A DNA stretch of 64,000 nt from Candidatus Bathyoplasma sp. NZ (GCA_013332095.1 JABENI010000009.1:93651-157650); one strand, 5' to 3'. Positions 19,503 through 30,083 are shown, counted from the stretch's first letter. A program made the numbers and translations. Notes: generated by a model from the sequence alone, not told the origin.

Positions 19503-20312
19503 TTAAATTCCTTCAATTTGTAGACTAGTTTTATCTTCTAGTAGGTCAGTTTTTTCTTCTTTTATCTGCTCATAGAATAATGCAAGAGCGATATAATATT
19601 TTGAACTAATATAAGCCATTAAAACAGAAAATCCTATTAATACAGGTATTAGTAGTAATACTAATAACATTAATCCGAATGCATATGATGTTGTTGTATT
19701 AACGGTCATAGGATCAACAGCGTATGGAGTACCAACGAATGTCATAGGAATATTGACGAAAGTCATTAATGAAAAAATAATGATTAATGAGAAAATAAAA
19801 AAACCAACATACCATACTAGGAAATATCTTAAGAACAAAAGAAACATTTTCATTTTATTTTTTTTCATCAGTTCACAACTTTTTTTCAAAGTTTCAATTA
19901 CGCTAAGAGATTGATAATTTTCATCAATCAAAATAAATGGTACTAAACCAAACGCATAAGATAAAATTATCCCTGGAACTATGAAGAGTATTAATCCTAT
20001 CAAAATAAATAAATAACCTAATAATAAGGTACCCGCTCTTTTGAATATTTTTGTGTTAGTACAAACTTGAAAGGCTATTGAGAAATCTTGTCCATTTCCC
20101 TTTACTATGCTATAAGATAATTGAGCAATTCCAATAGAAATTACAGCACTAATAAAATATGCAATTATGAAATTGATTAACGGTAAAAACATAACAAAAA
20201 TTGAAATTACAGATGACATCAATGCCCACAGCATTATAGAGCCGAAAACAGCTCCTTTAGGAAATTCTTTTTCCTTTTTTACTAAATCTTTTATTATAAT
20301 AATTTTAATCAC
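19503..20312 (-). CDS. DUF975 membrane protein, copy 2
   Basis: This 269-residue copy has all family segments. It has an extended loop between the last two helix groups (F-V-N-I-P-M-T-F-V-G-T-P near 198-209) and a C-terminal extension with L-L-E-D-K-T-S-L-Q-I-E, also seen in copy 4. The frame is intact although both flanks are decayed, which argues for selection. As in most copies, translation probably starts at the ATT at 20303-20301 behind AAAGAGGTGATT rather than at the GTG within that site. Confidence 0.8.
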   Translation of the reverse strand: MIKIIIIKDLVKKEKEFPKGAVFGSIMLWALMSSVISIFVMFLPLINFIIAYFISAVISIGIAQLSYSIVKGNGQDFSIAFQVCTNTKIFKRAGTLLLGYLFILIGLILFIVPGIILSYAFGLVPFILIDENYQSLSVIETLKKSCELMKKNKMKMFLLFLRYFLVWYVGFFIFSLIIIFSLMTFVNIPMTFVGTPYAVDPMTVNTTTSYAFGLMLLVLLLIPVLIGFSVLMAYISSKYYIALALFYEQIKEEKTDLLEDKTSLQIEGI

Positions 20313-20968
20313 CTCTTTATAATTTACCCAATTAATATTTTTTTATTTATAAATTCTTTAAAATTATGGGCACAATGTCCGATAATTTTTTTGATGTTTT
20401 GAATGCTATCCAGCTGTCTTGGGGGTTATTAAATATTTTCTAACTTGAATAATTCATATCTTTTTCTAGTGGCTGTTTAGAACAAATATCCAAACAACAT
20501 CTCAAAATTTATCTTTAATTCCCTTAATTAAAGTTATTTTATCAATAAATCATCTCTTGAAGAATAATCAACTCTTCTTGTTACATCTTTTCGGTCCTAC
20601 TTCATTAATTAATTTTTCAGTATTTTTAAACATTAGCATTGTAAACTATCTTGTTGAAATAATTAAAATTAATTGGAGAAATTTAAATGTGTTAAATTTT
20701 AGGAAAAATCAAATAAAAAATAAACGTTTATTATAAACGTAATAATGATTGTAACTAACGATTAAATACCGATGTTTCAAAATAAATTCAGGTTAGGTAT
20801 ATTAATACTACAAAGCAACAATAAGAAAAAATAATAGATTATTAATTATTTTGATTGATACTACTTCTTACTCGTGGATTGTTGCTAGCAATATTTGCAA
20901 AAAGAATATAGTTTATAAATAAAGAGCAACCAAATTGTTCTTCTTATGATTTATTTTTACTATTTAAA
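20313..20968. pseudogene. Decayed dehydrogenase 3' end, then decayed ispH/small-gene fusion
   Basis: 20313-20640 corresponds to the dehydrogenase tail (TATTTTCTAACTTGAATAA near 20429). 20650-20815 corresponds to the ispH 5' region and 20820-20945 to the small-gene tail. The TGTTATAAT element found at most unit junctions is not visible here, so the promoter of copy 3 is unclear. The terminator stem is shortened (CAACCAAATTGTTCTTCTT). Confidence 0.7.
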
Positions 20969-21748
20969 TTAAAATCTTTCAATTGGTAGACTAGTTTTTT
21001 CTTCTTTTACCTGCTCATAAAATAAGGCAAGAGCAAGATAATATTTTGAACTAATATAAGCCATTAAAATAGAAAATACTATTAGTAGAGGTATTAGTAG
21101 TAATGCTGATAATCCTAATGCAAATAATGACGTAAGATTTAAGCCTAGAGAATCAATGGATGGAGGACCCATGAATATTATCGGAGGACCAGTGAATATT
21201 ATTATTAAAAGAATATTAACTGATAAGTAAATTGACAAACCACCGTACCATATTAGGAAATATCTTAATTGTAAAAGAAACATTTTCATTTTATTATTTT
21301 TCATCAATTCCCAACTTTTTTTCAAGGTTTCAATTGCGCTAAGAGATTGATAATCTTCATCAATCAACATTAATGGTACTATACCAAGCCCATAAGATAA
21401 AATTATCCCGGGAACTACGAACATTATTAATCCTATCCAAACAAATAAATAACCTAATAATAATGTACCAACTCTTTTTAATGTTTTTGCGTTAGTCCAA
21501 ACTTGAAATGCTATTGAGAAATCTTGTCCTTGTCCTTTTACTATGCTATAAGATAATTGAGCAATTCCAATAGAAATTACAGCACTAATTAAATAGGCAA
21601 CTAGGAAGTTGATGTACGATAAAAAGGTAAAAAAAATTAAAATTACAAATGATAACAATGCCCACAGCATTATAGAGCCGAAAACATCTCCTTTAGGGAA
21701 TTCTTTTTCTTTTTTTACTAAATTTTTAATTGTAATAATTTTAATCAC
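20969..21748 (-). CDS. DUF975 membrane protein, copy 3
   Basis: This 259-residue intact copy resembles copies 2 and 4. It is distinguished by a glycine-proline-rich external loop (F-T-G-P-P-I-I-F-M-G-P-P-S near 190-203) and a short C-terminus ending L-P-I-E-R-F. The central block reads V-P-G-I-I-L-S-Y-G-L-G-I-V-P-L. Start situation as in the other GTG/ATT copies (ATT at 21739). Confidence 0.8.
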   Translation of the reverse strand: MIKIITIKNLVKKEKEFPKGDVFGSIMLWALLSFVILIFFTFLSYINFLVAYLISAVISIGIAQLSYSIVKGQGQDFSIAFQVWTNAKTLKRVGTLLLGYLFVWIGLIMFVVPGIILSYGLGIVPLMLIDEDYQSLSAIETLKKSWELMKNNKMKMFLLQLRYFLIWYGGLSIYLSVNILLIIIFTGPPIIFMGPPSIDSLGLNLTSLFALGLSALLLIPLLIVFSILMAYISSKYYLALALFYEQVKEEKTSLPIERF

Positions 21749-22472
21749 CTCTTTATAATTTACCTGATTAATAATTTTTATTTATAAATTCTTTAAAATT
21801 ATGAAATGCAATGTCCGATAATTTTTTTGATGTTTTGAATGCTAATCAGACTACTTTGAGTTTGATAAATATTTTTTAACTTGAACAACTCACATCTTCT
21901 TCTAGTGGCTGTTTAAAACAAATGCATAAACAACTCAAATTTTATCTTTAACTTCCTTAATTAAAGTTATTTTATCAAAAAAATCATCTCTTGAAGAATG
22001 CTCAACGCTTCTTGTTACCTTTTTTCGATACCACTTCATCAATTAACTTTCATTATTTTTAAACATTAGCATTGAAAACTATATTGTTGAAGGGTATTGA
22101 GAATTTAAAAGCAAATTATTATAACATATTTTTGAAATAATTAAAATTAATTGATGAAATTTAAATGTATTAAATTTTAGGAAAAATCAAATATAAAGTA
22201 ACAATTATTATAATGCTATAAAGATTGTAACTAACGATTAAATACCGATGTTTCAAAATAAATTTATCTTAGATCCCTTAATGTTACAAAGCAGCAGTAA
22301 GAAAAAAGCAGATTAAAACTTTTTTTGGAAAAATAATAAATTATTAGTTATTTTTGATTGATACTACTTCTTACCATGGTCTCAGTATTAGCGATATTTG
22401 CAAAAGGAATATAAGTTTAAAAATAAAGAACAACCAAATTGTTGTTCTTTTGTTTTATTTTTACTATTTAAA
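21749..22472. pseudogene. Decayed dehydrogenase 3' end, unit promoter, decayed ispH/small-gene fusion
   Basis: 21749-22115 follows the dehydrogenase tail with multiple stops. An extended -10 (TGTTATAAT, minus) lies at 22118-22126. 22130-22290 follows ispH and 22300-22440 the small-gene tail, ending in the GAACAACCAAATTGTTGTTC terminator at 22427-22446. Confidence 0.72.
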
Positions 22473-23234
22473 TTAAATTTCTTCAATTTGTAGACTATTT
22501 TTATCTTCTAGTAAACTAGTTTTTTGTTCTTTTACCTGCTCGTAAAATAATGCAAGAGCGATATAATATTTTGAACTAATATAAGATATTAAAATAGAAA
22601 ATCCTATTAGTAGAGGTATTATAAATAATGATAATAATAATAATTCGAACATTACTGTACTATTAATGCTATCAGCTATAGCTATTACTGAAAAAATAAC
22701 GATTAATGAGAAAATAGCCAAACCAGCATACCATACTAGGAAATATCTTAATTGTAAAAGAAACATTTTCACTTTATTATTTTTCATCAATTCCCAACTT
22801 TTTTTCAAAGTTTCAATTACGCTAAGAGATTCATAATCTTCATCAACCAACATAAATGGTACTATACCAAGCCCATAAGATAAAATTATCCCGGGAACTA
22901 TCAATAGTAGGAATCCTATCCAAATAATTAAAATACTTAATGCTGCTATACTCACTTTTTTAATTATTTCTTTGTGAGTCAAAATCTCAAATGCTATTGA
23001 GAGATCTTCTCCTTTTCCCTTTATTATACTACAAGATAATTGAGCAATCCCAATAGAAATTATCCCACCAACTAAGAGTGAAACTACTGATGATAGCAAT
23101 ATACCGCCAAACATAAAAACGGATGAAATAACAACTGTTATAAATCCACTTAAGAATACAATTACGAAAACAGTTAATTTAGGAAATTCTTTTTCCCTTT
23201 TTACTAAATCTTTGATTATAATAATTTTAATCAC
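22473..23234 (-). CDS. DUF975 membrane protein, copy 4
   Basis: This 253-residue copy has an N-terminal third clearly different from its neighbours (L-S-G-F-I-T-V-V-I-S-S-V-F-M-F-G in the first helix), while the second half is close to copies 2 and 3. This mosaic pattern suggests gene conversion between copies or uneven selection on the first helices. It keeps the E-D-K-N-S-L-Q-I-E-E tail. Start probably at ATT 23225. Confidence 0.8.
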   Translation of the reverse strand: MIKIIIIKDLVKREKEFPKLTVFVIVFLSGFITVVISSVFMFGGILLSSVVSLLVGGIISIGIAQLSCSIIKGKGEDLSIAFEILTHKEIIKKVSIAALSILIIWIGFLLLIVPGIILSYGLGIVPFMLVDEDYESLSVIETLKKSWELMKNNKVKMFLLQLRYFLVWYAGLAIFSLIVIFSVIAIADSINSTVMFELLLLSLFIIPLLIGFSILISYISSKYYIALALFYEQVKEQKTSLLEDKNSLQIEEI

Positions 23235-24032
23235 CTCTTTATAATTTACTCAAGTAATATTTTTTTTATTTATAAATCCTTTAAAATTATGAAATACAAT
23301 ATCCGATAATTTTTTTGATGTTTTGATTGCTGTCCATGCAATTTTGAGTTTTATTAAATATCTTCTAACTTGGAACAACTCATATTTTCTTCTAGTGGTT
23401 GTTTAGAACAAATATTTAAACAGTTCAAATTTTGTTTTTAGCTACCATAATTAATGTTATTTTATCAATAAATCATCTCTTGAAGAATGATCAATTTTTC
23501 TTGTTACATTTTTTTCGATAATACTTCATCAATTAACTAATATAAACTATATTATTGAGTGCTGTTGCTAAATTAACAACAAATTATTATAACATATTTT
23601 TGAAATAATTAAAACTGGTTGAAAAAACTTAAATAATTTATATTTTATTTTAAAGCAATTTTTTAAAAAAATTAACAAAAAAAATCTTGATAATTTTTGC
23701 TATTTAAATATGTTAAAATATTTTAGGAAAAATCAAATATATAAAGCCAACCGAGTATTATAATCCTATTATAAATGTAATAAAGATTGTAGCTAACAAT
23801 TAAAAATAGATGTTTCAAAATCAATTGATGTTAGATACATTAATGTTACAAAGCAGCAATAAAAAAAAACCAGATTAAACCTTTTTTTAGAAAAATAAAA
23901 AATTATTAATTATTTTTGATCGATACTACTTCTTACTCTTAGATTGTTGCTAGCAATATTTGTAAAAAAAAAAGTTTAAAAATAAAGAACAACCAAATTG
24001 TTGTTCTTTTGTTATATTTTGTAATATTTAAA
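23235..24032. pseudogene. Decayed dehydrogenase 3' end, unit promoter, decayed ispH/small-gene fusion
   Basis: This is the longest spacer. 23235-23585 follows the dehydrogenase tail as far as GTGCTGTTGCTAAATTAACA, which matches the intact gene near 33420-33440 and marks the left-hand duplication breakpoint. An extended -10 on the minus strand lies at 23586-23594. 23600-23860 follows the ispH promoter and 5' end, 23870-24000 the small-gene tail and terminator. Confidence 0.78.
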
Positions 24033-24797
24033 TTAAATTTCTTCAATTTGTAGACTAGTTTTTTGTTCTTTTACCTGCTCGTAAAATAATGCAAGAGCAA
24101 TATAATATTTTGAACGAATAAAAGCCATTAAAATAGAAAGTCCTATTAATACAGGTATTAGTGCTAATAATAATAATCCTAATGTGGCCAACGTTGTAGG
24201 ATCAACGGTCGTAGGGTCGGTGGTTGTCATTGGAGCACCAATGAATGTCTTTAATGAAAAAATAATGACAAATGATAAAATAAAAAAACCAACCCACCAT
24301 ACTAGGAAATATCTTAAGGACAAAAGAAACATTTTTATTTTATTTTTTTTCATCAGTTCACAACTTTTTTTCAAAGTTTCAATTGTACTGAGAGATTGAT
24401 AATCTTCATCAATCAAAATAAATGATACTAAACCAAATGCATAAGATAAAATTATCCCTGGAACTATGAATAGTATAAATCCTATAAAAACAAATAAATA
24501 ACCTAATAATAATGTACCCACTCTTTTAAATATTTTTGTGTTAGTACAAACTTGAAATGCTATTGAAAAATCTTGTCCTTTTCCTTTTACTATGCTATAA
24601 GATAATTGAGCAAGCCCAATAGAAAGCACAGTACCAATCAAACACGAAGTTAGGATATTGAAAAACGGTAAAAACACAACAAAAATTGAAATTCCAAATG
24701 TTATCAATCTCCACAGCATTATAGAGCCGAAAACAGCTCCTTTAGGAAATTCTTTTTCCTTTTTTACTAAATCTTTTATTATAATAATTTTAATCAC
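24033..24797 (-). CDS. DUF975 membrane protein, copy 5
   Basis: This 254-residue copy is close to copy 2 in the first two thirds. It has a threonine-rich external loop (T-T-D-P-T-T-V-D-P-T-T near 202-212) and R-S-K-Y-Y near the end where other copies have S-S-K-Y-Y. Intact frame; start probably at ATT 24788. Confidence 0.8.
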   Translation of the reverse strand: MIKIIIIKDLVKKEKEFPKGAVFGSIMLWRLITFGISIFVVFLPFFNILTSCLIGTVLSIGLAQLSYSIVKGKGQDFSIAFQVCTNTKIFKRVGTLLLGYLFVFIGFILFIVPGIILSYAFGLVSFILIDEDYQSLSTIETLKKSCELMKKNKIKMFLLSLRYFLVWWVGFFILSFVIIFSLKTFIGAPMTTTDPTTVDPTTLATLGLLLLALIPVLIGLSILMAFIRSKYYIALALFYEQVKEQKTSLQIEEI

Positions 24798-25444
24798 CTC
24801 TTTATAATTTATCCAAATAATATTTTTTATTTATAAATTCTTTAAAATTATGGACACAATGTCCGATAATTTTTTTGATGTTTTGAATGCTACCCAATTA
24901 TCTTGGGGTTTAAATATTTTCTAACTTGGACGACTCACATCTTCTTCTAGCGGCTATTTAGAACAAATATCTAAGCAACAGCAAATTTTGTTTTTAATTC
25001 CCTTAATTAAAGTTATTTTACCAACAAATCACCTTTTTAAGAATAATCAACTCTTCTTATTAGATCTTTTCGGTACTACTTCATTAATTAATTTTTCAGT
25101 ATTTTTAAACAATGTAATTAATTATATTGTTGAATACCATTGGCACTTTAAAAACGATTTATTATAACATATTTTCGAAATAATTAAAAATTATTTTTAA
25201 GAAAAATCAAATAAAAGTAAACAATTATTATACTCATCTTATAAACGTAATAAAGACTTAACTAATGATTAAATGTCGATGTTTCAAAATAAATTCATAT
25301 TTAATACATTAATGTTACTTTGTAGCATTAAGAAAAAATTAGATTAAAACTTTTTACTGTTAGCAATATTTGCAAAAAGAATATAAGTTTAAAAATAAAG
25401 AACAACCAAATTGTTGTTCTTCTGTGTAATTTTTACTATTTAAA
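24798..25444. pseudogene. Decayed dehydrogenase 3' end, unit promoter, shortened ispH/small-gene relic
   Basis: 24798-25155 is dehydrogenase tail; an extended -10 (minus) lies at 25161-25169. The ispH piece (about 25190-25330) is followed by a small-gene relic that has lost about 60 bases, so that AAAACTTTTTACTGTTAGCAA near 25345 joins regions normally separated. Terminator at 25400-25419. Confidence 0.7.
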
Positions 25445-26197
25445 TTAAACTTCTTCAATCGCTTGAATAGCTTTATCTTCTTTTACCTGCTTATAAAATA
25501 AGGCAAGAGCAATATAATATTTTGAACTAATATAAGTAATTAAAAGGGCAAATACTATTGCTATGGGCATTATTAGTAATAATGATAATCCTAATGCGAA
25601 TATTGCTGTGATATCCATGCCCCTAGCGCCAAAGGGTGTAATACTAGTGAATGTCATTATGAAAAAAATAATGATTAATAAGAAAATAAAACGACCAACA
25701 TAACATACTAGGAAATATCTTAATTGTAAAAGAAACATTTTCATTTTATTTTTTTTCATCAATTCGCAACTTTTTTTCAAAGTTTCAATTACGCTAAGAG
25801 ACTCATAGTCTTCATCAATTAACATAAATGGTACTATACCAAGCCCATAAGTTAAAATTACCCCTGGAATTATGAAGATTATTAATCCTATAAAAACAAA
25901 TAAATAACCTAATAATAATGTACCAAGTTCTTTATATCCGCTACTCCAAATCTTAAGCGCTATTGAGAAATCTTCTCCTCTTCCCTTTACTATGCTATAA
26001 GATAATTGAGCAAGCCCAATAGACATTATAACACTAGTTAAATATGTAATTATGAAGTTAACGGGCGCTACAAGCATAAAAAAAAATGAAATAACAATTG
26101 TTATAAATGTCCACAACAATATAGAGCCGAAAACAGCACCTTTAGGAAATTCTTTTTCTTTTTTTACTAAATTTTTAATTATAATAATTTTAATCAC
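25445..26197 (-). CDS. DUF975 membrane protein, copy 6
   Basis: This 250-residue copy is unusual in the segment after helix 2: it reads A-L-K-I-W-S-S-G-Y-K-E-L-G where the other copies have F-Q-V-x-T-N-x-K-x-F-K-R, a short deletion with changed sequence. The rest is typical. Start probably at ATT 26188. From this copy rightwards the dehydrogenase relic is no longer present upstream of the gene. Confidence 0.8.
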   Translation of the reverse strand: MIKIIIIKNLVKKEKEFPKGAVFGSILLWTFITIVISFFFMLVAPVNFIITYLTSVIMSIGLAQLSYSIVKGRGEDFSIALKIWSSGYKELGTLLLGYLFVFIGLIIFIIPGVILTYGLGIVPFMLIDEDYESLSVIETLKKSCELMKKNKMKMFLLQLRYFLVCYVGRFIFLLIIIFFIMTFTSITPFGARGMDITAIFALGLSLLLIMPIAIVFALLITYISSKYYIALALFYKQVKEDKAIQAIEEV

Positions 26198-26509
26198 CTC
26201 TTCATTGTTTTTTAATTAATTGATACACATTATAACATATTTTAAAAGCCAAACGATTATTATCATCCTGTTATAAATGTATAAATATTGTAACTAACAA
26301 TTAAAAATCAATGTTTCAAAATCAATTCATGTTTAGATACGTTAATGCTACAAATCAGCGATAAGAAAAAATAACAGATTATTAATTATTTTTGATTGAT
26401 ACTACTTCTTACTCTTGTATTGATACAACAAAATTAGCAAAAGAAATATAAGTTTAAAGACAAAGAACAAAGAAATTGTTGTTCTTCTGTTTTGTTTTTA
26501 CTATTTAAA
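26198..26509. pseudogene. Unit promoter close to copy 6, then decayed ispH/small-gene fusion
   Basis: Only about 30 bases separate copy 6 from its extended -10 (TGTTATAAT, minus, 26229-26237), because the dehydrogenase piece is deleted. 26240-26350 follows ispH codons and 26355-26490 the small-gene tail and terminator of the next unit. Confidence 0.72.
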
Positions 26510-27271
26510 TTAAACTTCTTCAATCGGTTGAACCGTTTTATCTTCTTTTATTTGTTTATAGAATATTGCAAGAGCAATACAATATTTTGAGTAATACTGA
26601 GATAAAATCATAAAAAGTACTCCCCCCCATGGAACTATTACAGCTCCTGCTGTTGCGGTTCCCAAACCTATAGAATATATTAAGAATAAAATACCAGCTA
26701 TAATTGAAATGCCAATTATTAAAAGAATAAATGGTAGAAAATATTTTAATTGCAAATGAAACAATTTCATTTTATTATTTTTCATCAATTCCCAACTTTT
26801 TTTCAAAGTTTCTGTTATACTGAGTGATTGATAATCTTCATCAATTAAAACAAATGGTACTAAAGCAAATGCATAAGATAAAATTATCCCTGGAATTATC
26901 AATAGTATTAATCCTATACATACAATTATATAACTTAATATCATTGTAAACATTCTTTTAAATATTTTTGTGTTAGTAAAAACTTGAAACGCTATTGAGA
27001 ATTTTTCTCCTTTTTCCCTTACTATGCTGTATGATAATTGAGAAATTCCAATGGAAAATACAGAACTAATTAAGATCACAATTAGTTGGTTTATAATGCC
27101 AAACTGTACTATATTATTACTAGGATGGCCATAAGATACATCAGAAAAATCAAAACCAATAACTATAATTATGAGCGTTATGACTCCCCATAACTGCATA
27201 AATAAATTGCCAGAGTTATTTTTTGGAAGAAATTCTTTTTCCTTTTTTACTATATTTTTAATTGTAATCAT
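26510..27271 (-). CDS. DUF975 membrane protein, copy 7 (ATG start)
   Basis: This 253-residue copy has a normal ATG at 27271-27269, nine bases after GAGG, exactly where other copies have ATT. It belongs to the right-hand subgroup with an external loop containing D-F-S-D-V-S-Y-G-H-P-S. It also has an L-P-K-N-N-S-G insertion after the leader and a glycine-rich segment (G-L-G-T-A-T-A-G-A) before the last helix. The frame is intact. Confidence 0.82.
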   Translation of the reverse strand: MITIKNIVKKEKEFLPKNNSGNLFMQLWGVITLIIIVIGFDFSDVSYGHPSNNIVQFGIINQLIVILISSVFSIGISQLSYSIVREKGEKFSIAFQVFTNTKIFKRMFTMILSYIIVCIGLILLIIPGIILSYAFALVPFVLIDEDYQSLSITETLKKSWELMKNNKMKLFHLQLKYFLPFILLIIGISIIAGILFLIYSIGLGTATAGAVIVPWGGVLFMILSQYYSKYCIALAIFYKQIKEDKTVQPIEEV

Positions 27272-27749
27272 TTTAATTACCTCTTTATAGTTTATCCAAT
27301 AAATTGATTGGATTTATAAACATTTTTAACTGATACTATTTCAATTAGTATAATATTATAACATATTTTAGAGGAATTAATAAAATGTACATACAGGGAA
27401 ATTTTGCTATTAGAGGATGATAAAACATTTTAGGAGGATAATAATGGAAATCAAATATATAAAGCCAAATGGTTATTATAATGCTGTTATAAACATAATA
27501 AAGATTGCAACTAACAATTAAAAATCGATGTTTCAAAATCAATTCATGTTTAGATACGTTAATGCTACAAATCAGCAATAAAAAAACAGATTAAAATTTT
27601 TTTTGGAAAAATAACAGATTATTAATTATTTTTGATTGGCACTACTTCTTACTCTTGCATTGATACAACCAAATTAGCAAAAGAAATATAAGTTTAAAAA
27701 TAAAGAACAACCAAATTGTTGTTCTTCTGTGTTATTTTTATTATTTAAA
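27272..27749. pseudogene. Copy 7 promoter, then ispH relic that keeps its ribosome-binding site and ATG
   Basis: The extended -10 for copy 7 lies at 27355-27363 (minus). The ispH relic is the best preserved: AGGAGG and ATG survive at about 27432-27446 and the first nine codons read as in ispH except one. The frame stops after 25 codons and the first Fe-S cysteine codon has become Tyr. The small-gene tail follows at 27590-27710 with the GAACAAC terminator at 27707-27726. An antisense open stretch here (27345-27578) is not regarded as a gene. Confidence 0.75.
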
Positions 27750-28550
27750 TTAAACTTCTTCAATCGGTTGAATAGTTTTATCTTCTTTTATTTGCTTATA
27801 GAATATGGCAAGAGCAATATAATATTTTGAGTAAATATAGAATGAATAAACAAAAGCTCCTATTATCAATGGTGTTAATAATAATAATATTATTATTAAA
27901 GATACGGAGATTCCCATAACAATTAATATTACTAATAAAATACTAAATACAATTGAAAAGACAAGCGTAAAAATAAAAAATGGTAGAAAATATTTTAATT
28001 GCAAAAGAAACAAGTTCATTTTATTATTTTTCATCAATTCCCAACTTTTTTTCAAAGTTTCTATTACACTAAGAGAATGATAATCTTCATCAATCAAAAT
28101 AAATGATAGCACACCAAACACATAAGTTAAAAAAATACCTGGTACTATCAATAGTTTTAATCCTATCCGTATAGATATAATACTTAAAATCGCTATCAAC
28201 GTTCTTTTAAATATTTTTGTGTCAGTCCAAACTTGAAAAGCTATCGATAATTCTTTTCCTTTTCCCCTTACTATGCTGTATGATAATTGAGCAACTCCAA
28301 TCGCAAATACAGAACCAATTAAGGTCACAATTAGTTGATTTATAATGCCAAATTTTACTATATTATAATAAGTAGGATCAGAAGATATATCAGAAAAATC
28401 AAAACTAGAAACAAAACCAGAAAAATCAAAACCTATAAACATAATTATGGTCACTATCACTGTCCATAAGAACACAAAGGCGAAGATAGTTCCTTTAGGA
28501 AATTCTTTTTCCTTTTTTACTATATCTTTAATTGTAATAATTTTAATCAC
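27750..28550 (-). CDS. DUF975 membrane protein, copy 8
   Basis: This copy, about 266 residues, is of the right-hand subgroup, with an external segment F-D-F-S-G-F-V-S-S-F-D-F-S-D-I-S (near residues 37-52) that looks like an internal duplication of the F-D-F-S motif. The last helices are rich in Ile and Val. An in-frame TTG upstream at 28568 is an alternative start, but GAGGTG overlaps the GTG used here; the ATT at 28541 has the best spacing. Confidence 0.8.
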   Translation of the reverse strand: MIKIITIKDIVKKEKEFPKGTIFAFVFLWTVIVTIIMFIGFDFSGFVSSFDFSDISSDPTYYNIVKFGIINQLIVTLIGSVFAIGVAQLSYSIVRGKGKELSIAFQVWTDTKIFKRTLIAILSIISIRIGLKLLIVPGIFLTYVFGVLSFILIDEDYHSLSVIETLKKSWELMKNNKMNLFLLQLKYFLPFFIFTLVFSIVFSILLVILIVMGISVSLIIILLLLTPLIIGAFVYSFYIYSKYYIALAIFYKQIKEDKTIQPIEEV

Positions 28551-28888
28551 CTCTTCATTGTTTTTCAATTAAATGATATTACATTATAACATATTTTAAA
28601 AGCCAAACGATTATTATAATCCTGCTATAAACATAATAAAGATTGCAACTAACAATTAAAAATCAATGGTTTAAAATCAATTCAGGTTTAGATACGTTAA
28701 TGCTACAAATCAACGGTAAGAAAAAATAAGATTAAAATTTTTTTTGGAAAAATATAGACTATTAATTATTTTTGATCGCCAGTACTTCTTACTCTCGGAT
28801 TGTTGTTGCAATATTGGCAAAAAAATATAAGTTTAAAAATAAAGAACAACAAAATTGTTGTTCTTCTGCGTTGTTTTTACTATTTAAA
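28551..28888. pseudogene. Copy 8 promoter and decayed ispH/small-gene fusion
   Basis: The extended -10 (minus) is at 28583-28591, about 35 bases from copy 8. 28600-28720 follows the ispH 5' end and 28730-28865 the small-gene tail with its terminator (AACAACAAAATTGTTGTTC). Confidence 0.72.
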
Positions 28889-29692
28889 TTAAACTTCTTC
28901 AATCGGTTGAATAGTGTTATCTTCTTTTATTTGCTTATAGAATATGGCAAGAGCAATATAATATTTTGAGTAAATATAAAATGAATAAACATAAGCTCCT
29001 ATAATAAATGGTATTAATAGTAATAATATTAATGGTATTAATGATATGGAGATTTCCATAATAATTAATATTACTAACAAAATAGTAAATATAATTGAAG
29101 CAACAAATGTAAAAATAATAAACGGTAGAAAATATTTTAATTGTAAAAGAAACAATTTCATTTTATTATTTTTCATCAATTCCCAACTTTTTTTCAAAGT
29201 TTCTATTACACTAAGAGATTGATAATCTTCATCAATCAAAATATATCTTACGGAAATAAACGCATAATATAAAATTATCCCTGGTACTATCAATAATATT
29301 AATCCTATCCACATAATCACATAACTTAAGATTACTGCTAACATTCTTTTAAATATTTTTTTGTTAGTCCAAACTTGAAAAGCTATTGATAAATCTTTTC
29401 CTTTTCCTCTTACTATGCTGTACGATAACTGAGCAATTCCAACCAAAAATACAGAACCAATTAAGAACCCAATTAGTTGGTTTATAAAGCCCAATTTTAC
29501 TACATTATAATAAGCAGGGTCAGAAGATATATCAGAAAAGTCAAAACTAAAAACAAAACTAGAAAAATCAAAACCAATAAACAGAATTATGGCCACTAAC
29601 ACTGTCCATAAGAACATAAAGGCGAAGATAGTTCCATTAGGAAATTCTTTTTCCTTTTTTACTACATCTTTAATTGTAATAATTTGAATCAC
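28889..29692 (-). CDS. DUF975 membrane protein, copy 9
   Basis: This 267-residue copy is very close to copy 8, including the double F-D-F-S motif, so the two arose from a recent duplication. Its central block reads I-P-G-I-I-L-Y-Y-A-F-I-S-V-R-Y, which matches copy 1 rather than its neighbours and suggests exchange of short tracts between copies. Start probably at ATT 29683. Confidence 0.8.
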   Translation of the reverse strand: MIQIITIKDVVKKEKEFPNGTIFAFMFLWTVLVAIILFIGFDFSSFVFSFDFSDISSDPAYYNVVKLGFINQLIGFLIGSVFLVGIAQLSYSIVRGKGKDLSIAFQVWTNKKIFKRMLAVILSYVIMWIGLILLIVPGIILYYAFISVRYILIDEDYQSLSVIETLKKSWELMKNNKMKLFLLQLKYFLPFIIFTFVASIIFTILLVILIIMEISISLIPLILLLLIPFIIGAYVYSFYIYSKYYIALAIFYKQIKEDNTIQPIEEV

Positions 29693-30083
29693 CTCTTCAT
29701 ATTTTTCAATTAATTGCTATTGTTGCACAAATAATCTATTATTACTATAACATATTTTAAAATAATTGGAAAAAATCGGAGAAATAAAATATATAAAGCC
29801 AAATGAGCATTATAATCCAATTATAAATGTAATAAAGATTGTAACTAACAATTAAATGCCGATGTTTCAAAATCAATTCCTGTTAGATGCATTAATGCTA
29901 CAAATCAGCGATAAGAAAAAATCAGATTAAACCTTTTTTGGAAAAATAATAGATTATTAATTATTTTTGATTGTACTACTTCTCACCTGGGGATTAGTGT
30001 TAGCAATATTGGCAAAAAAATATAAGTTTAAAAATAAAGAACAACAAAATTGTTGTTCTTCTGCGTTGTTTTTACTATTTAAA
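29693..30083. pseudogene. Copy 9 promoter and decayed ispH/small-gene fusion
   Basis: A -10-like TGTTATAGT (minus) lies at 29744-29752. 29770-29935 follows the ispH 5' end (AACTAACAATTAAATGCCGATG near 29845) and 29940-30060 the small-gene tail and terminator. Confidence 0.7.

Noticed and set aside
27345..27578. 77-codon frame antisense to the ispH relic
   Set aside because: It arises inside a decayed duplicate, has no ribosome-binding site and is not open in the other units.
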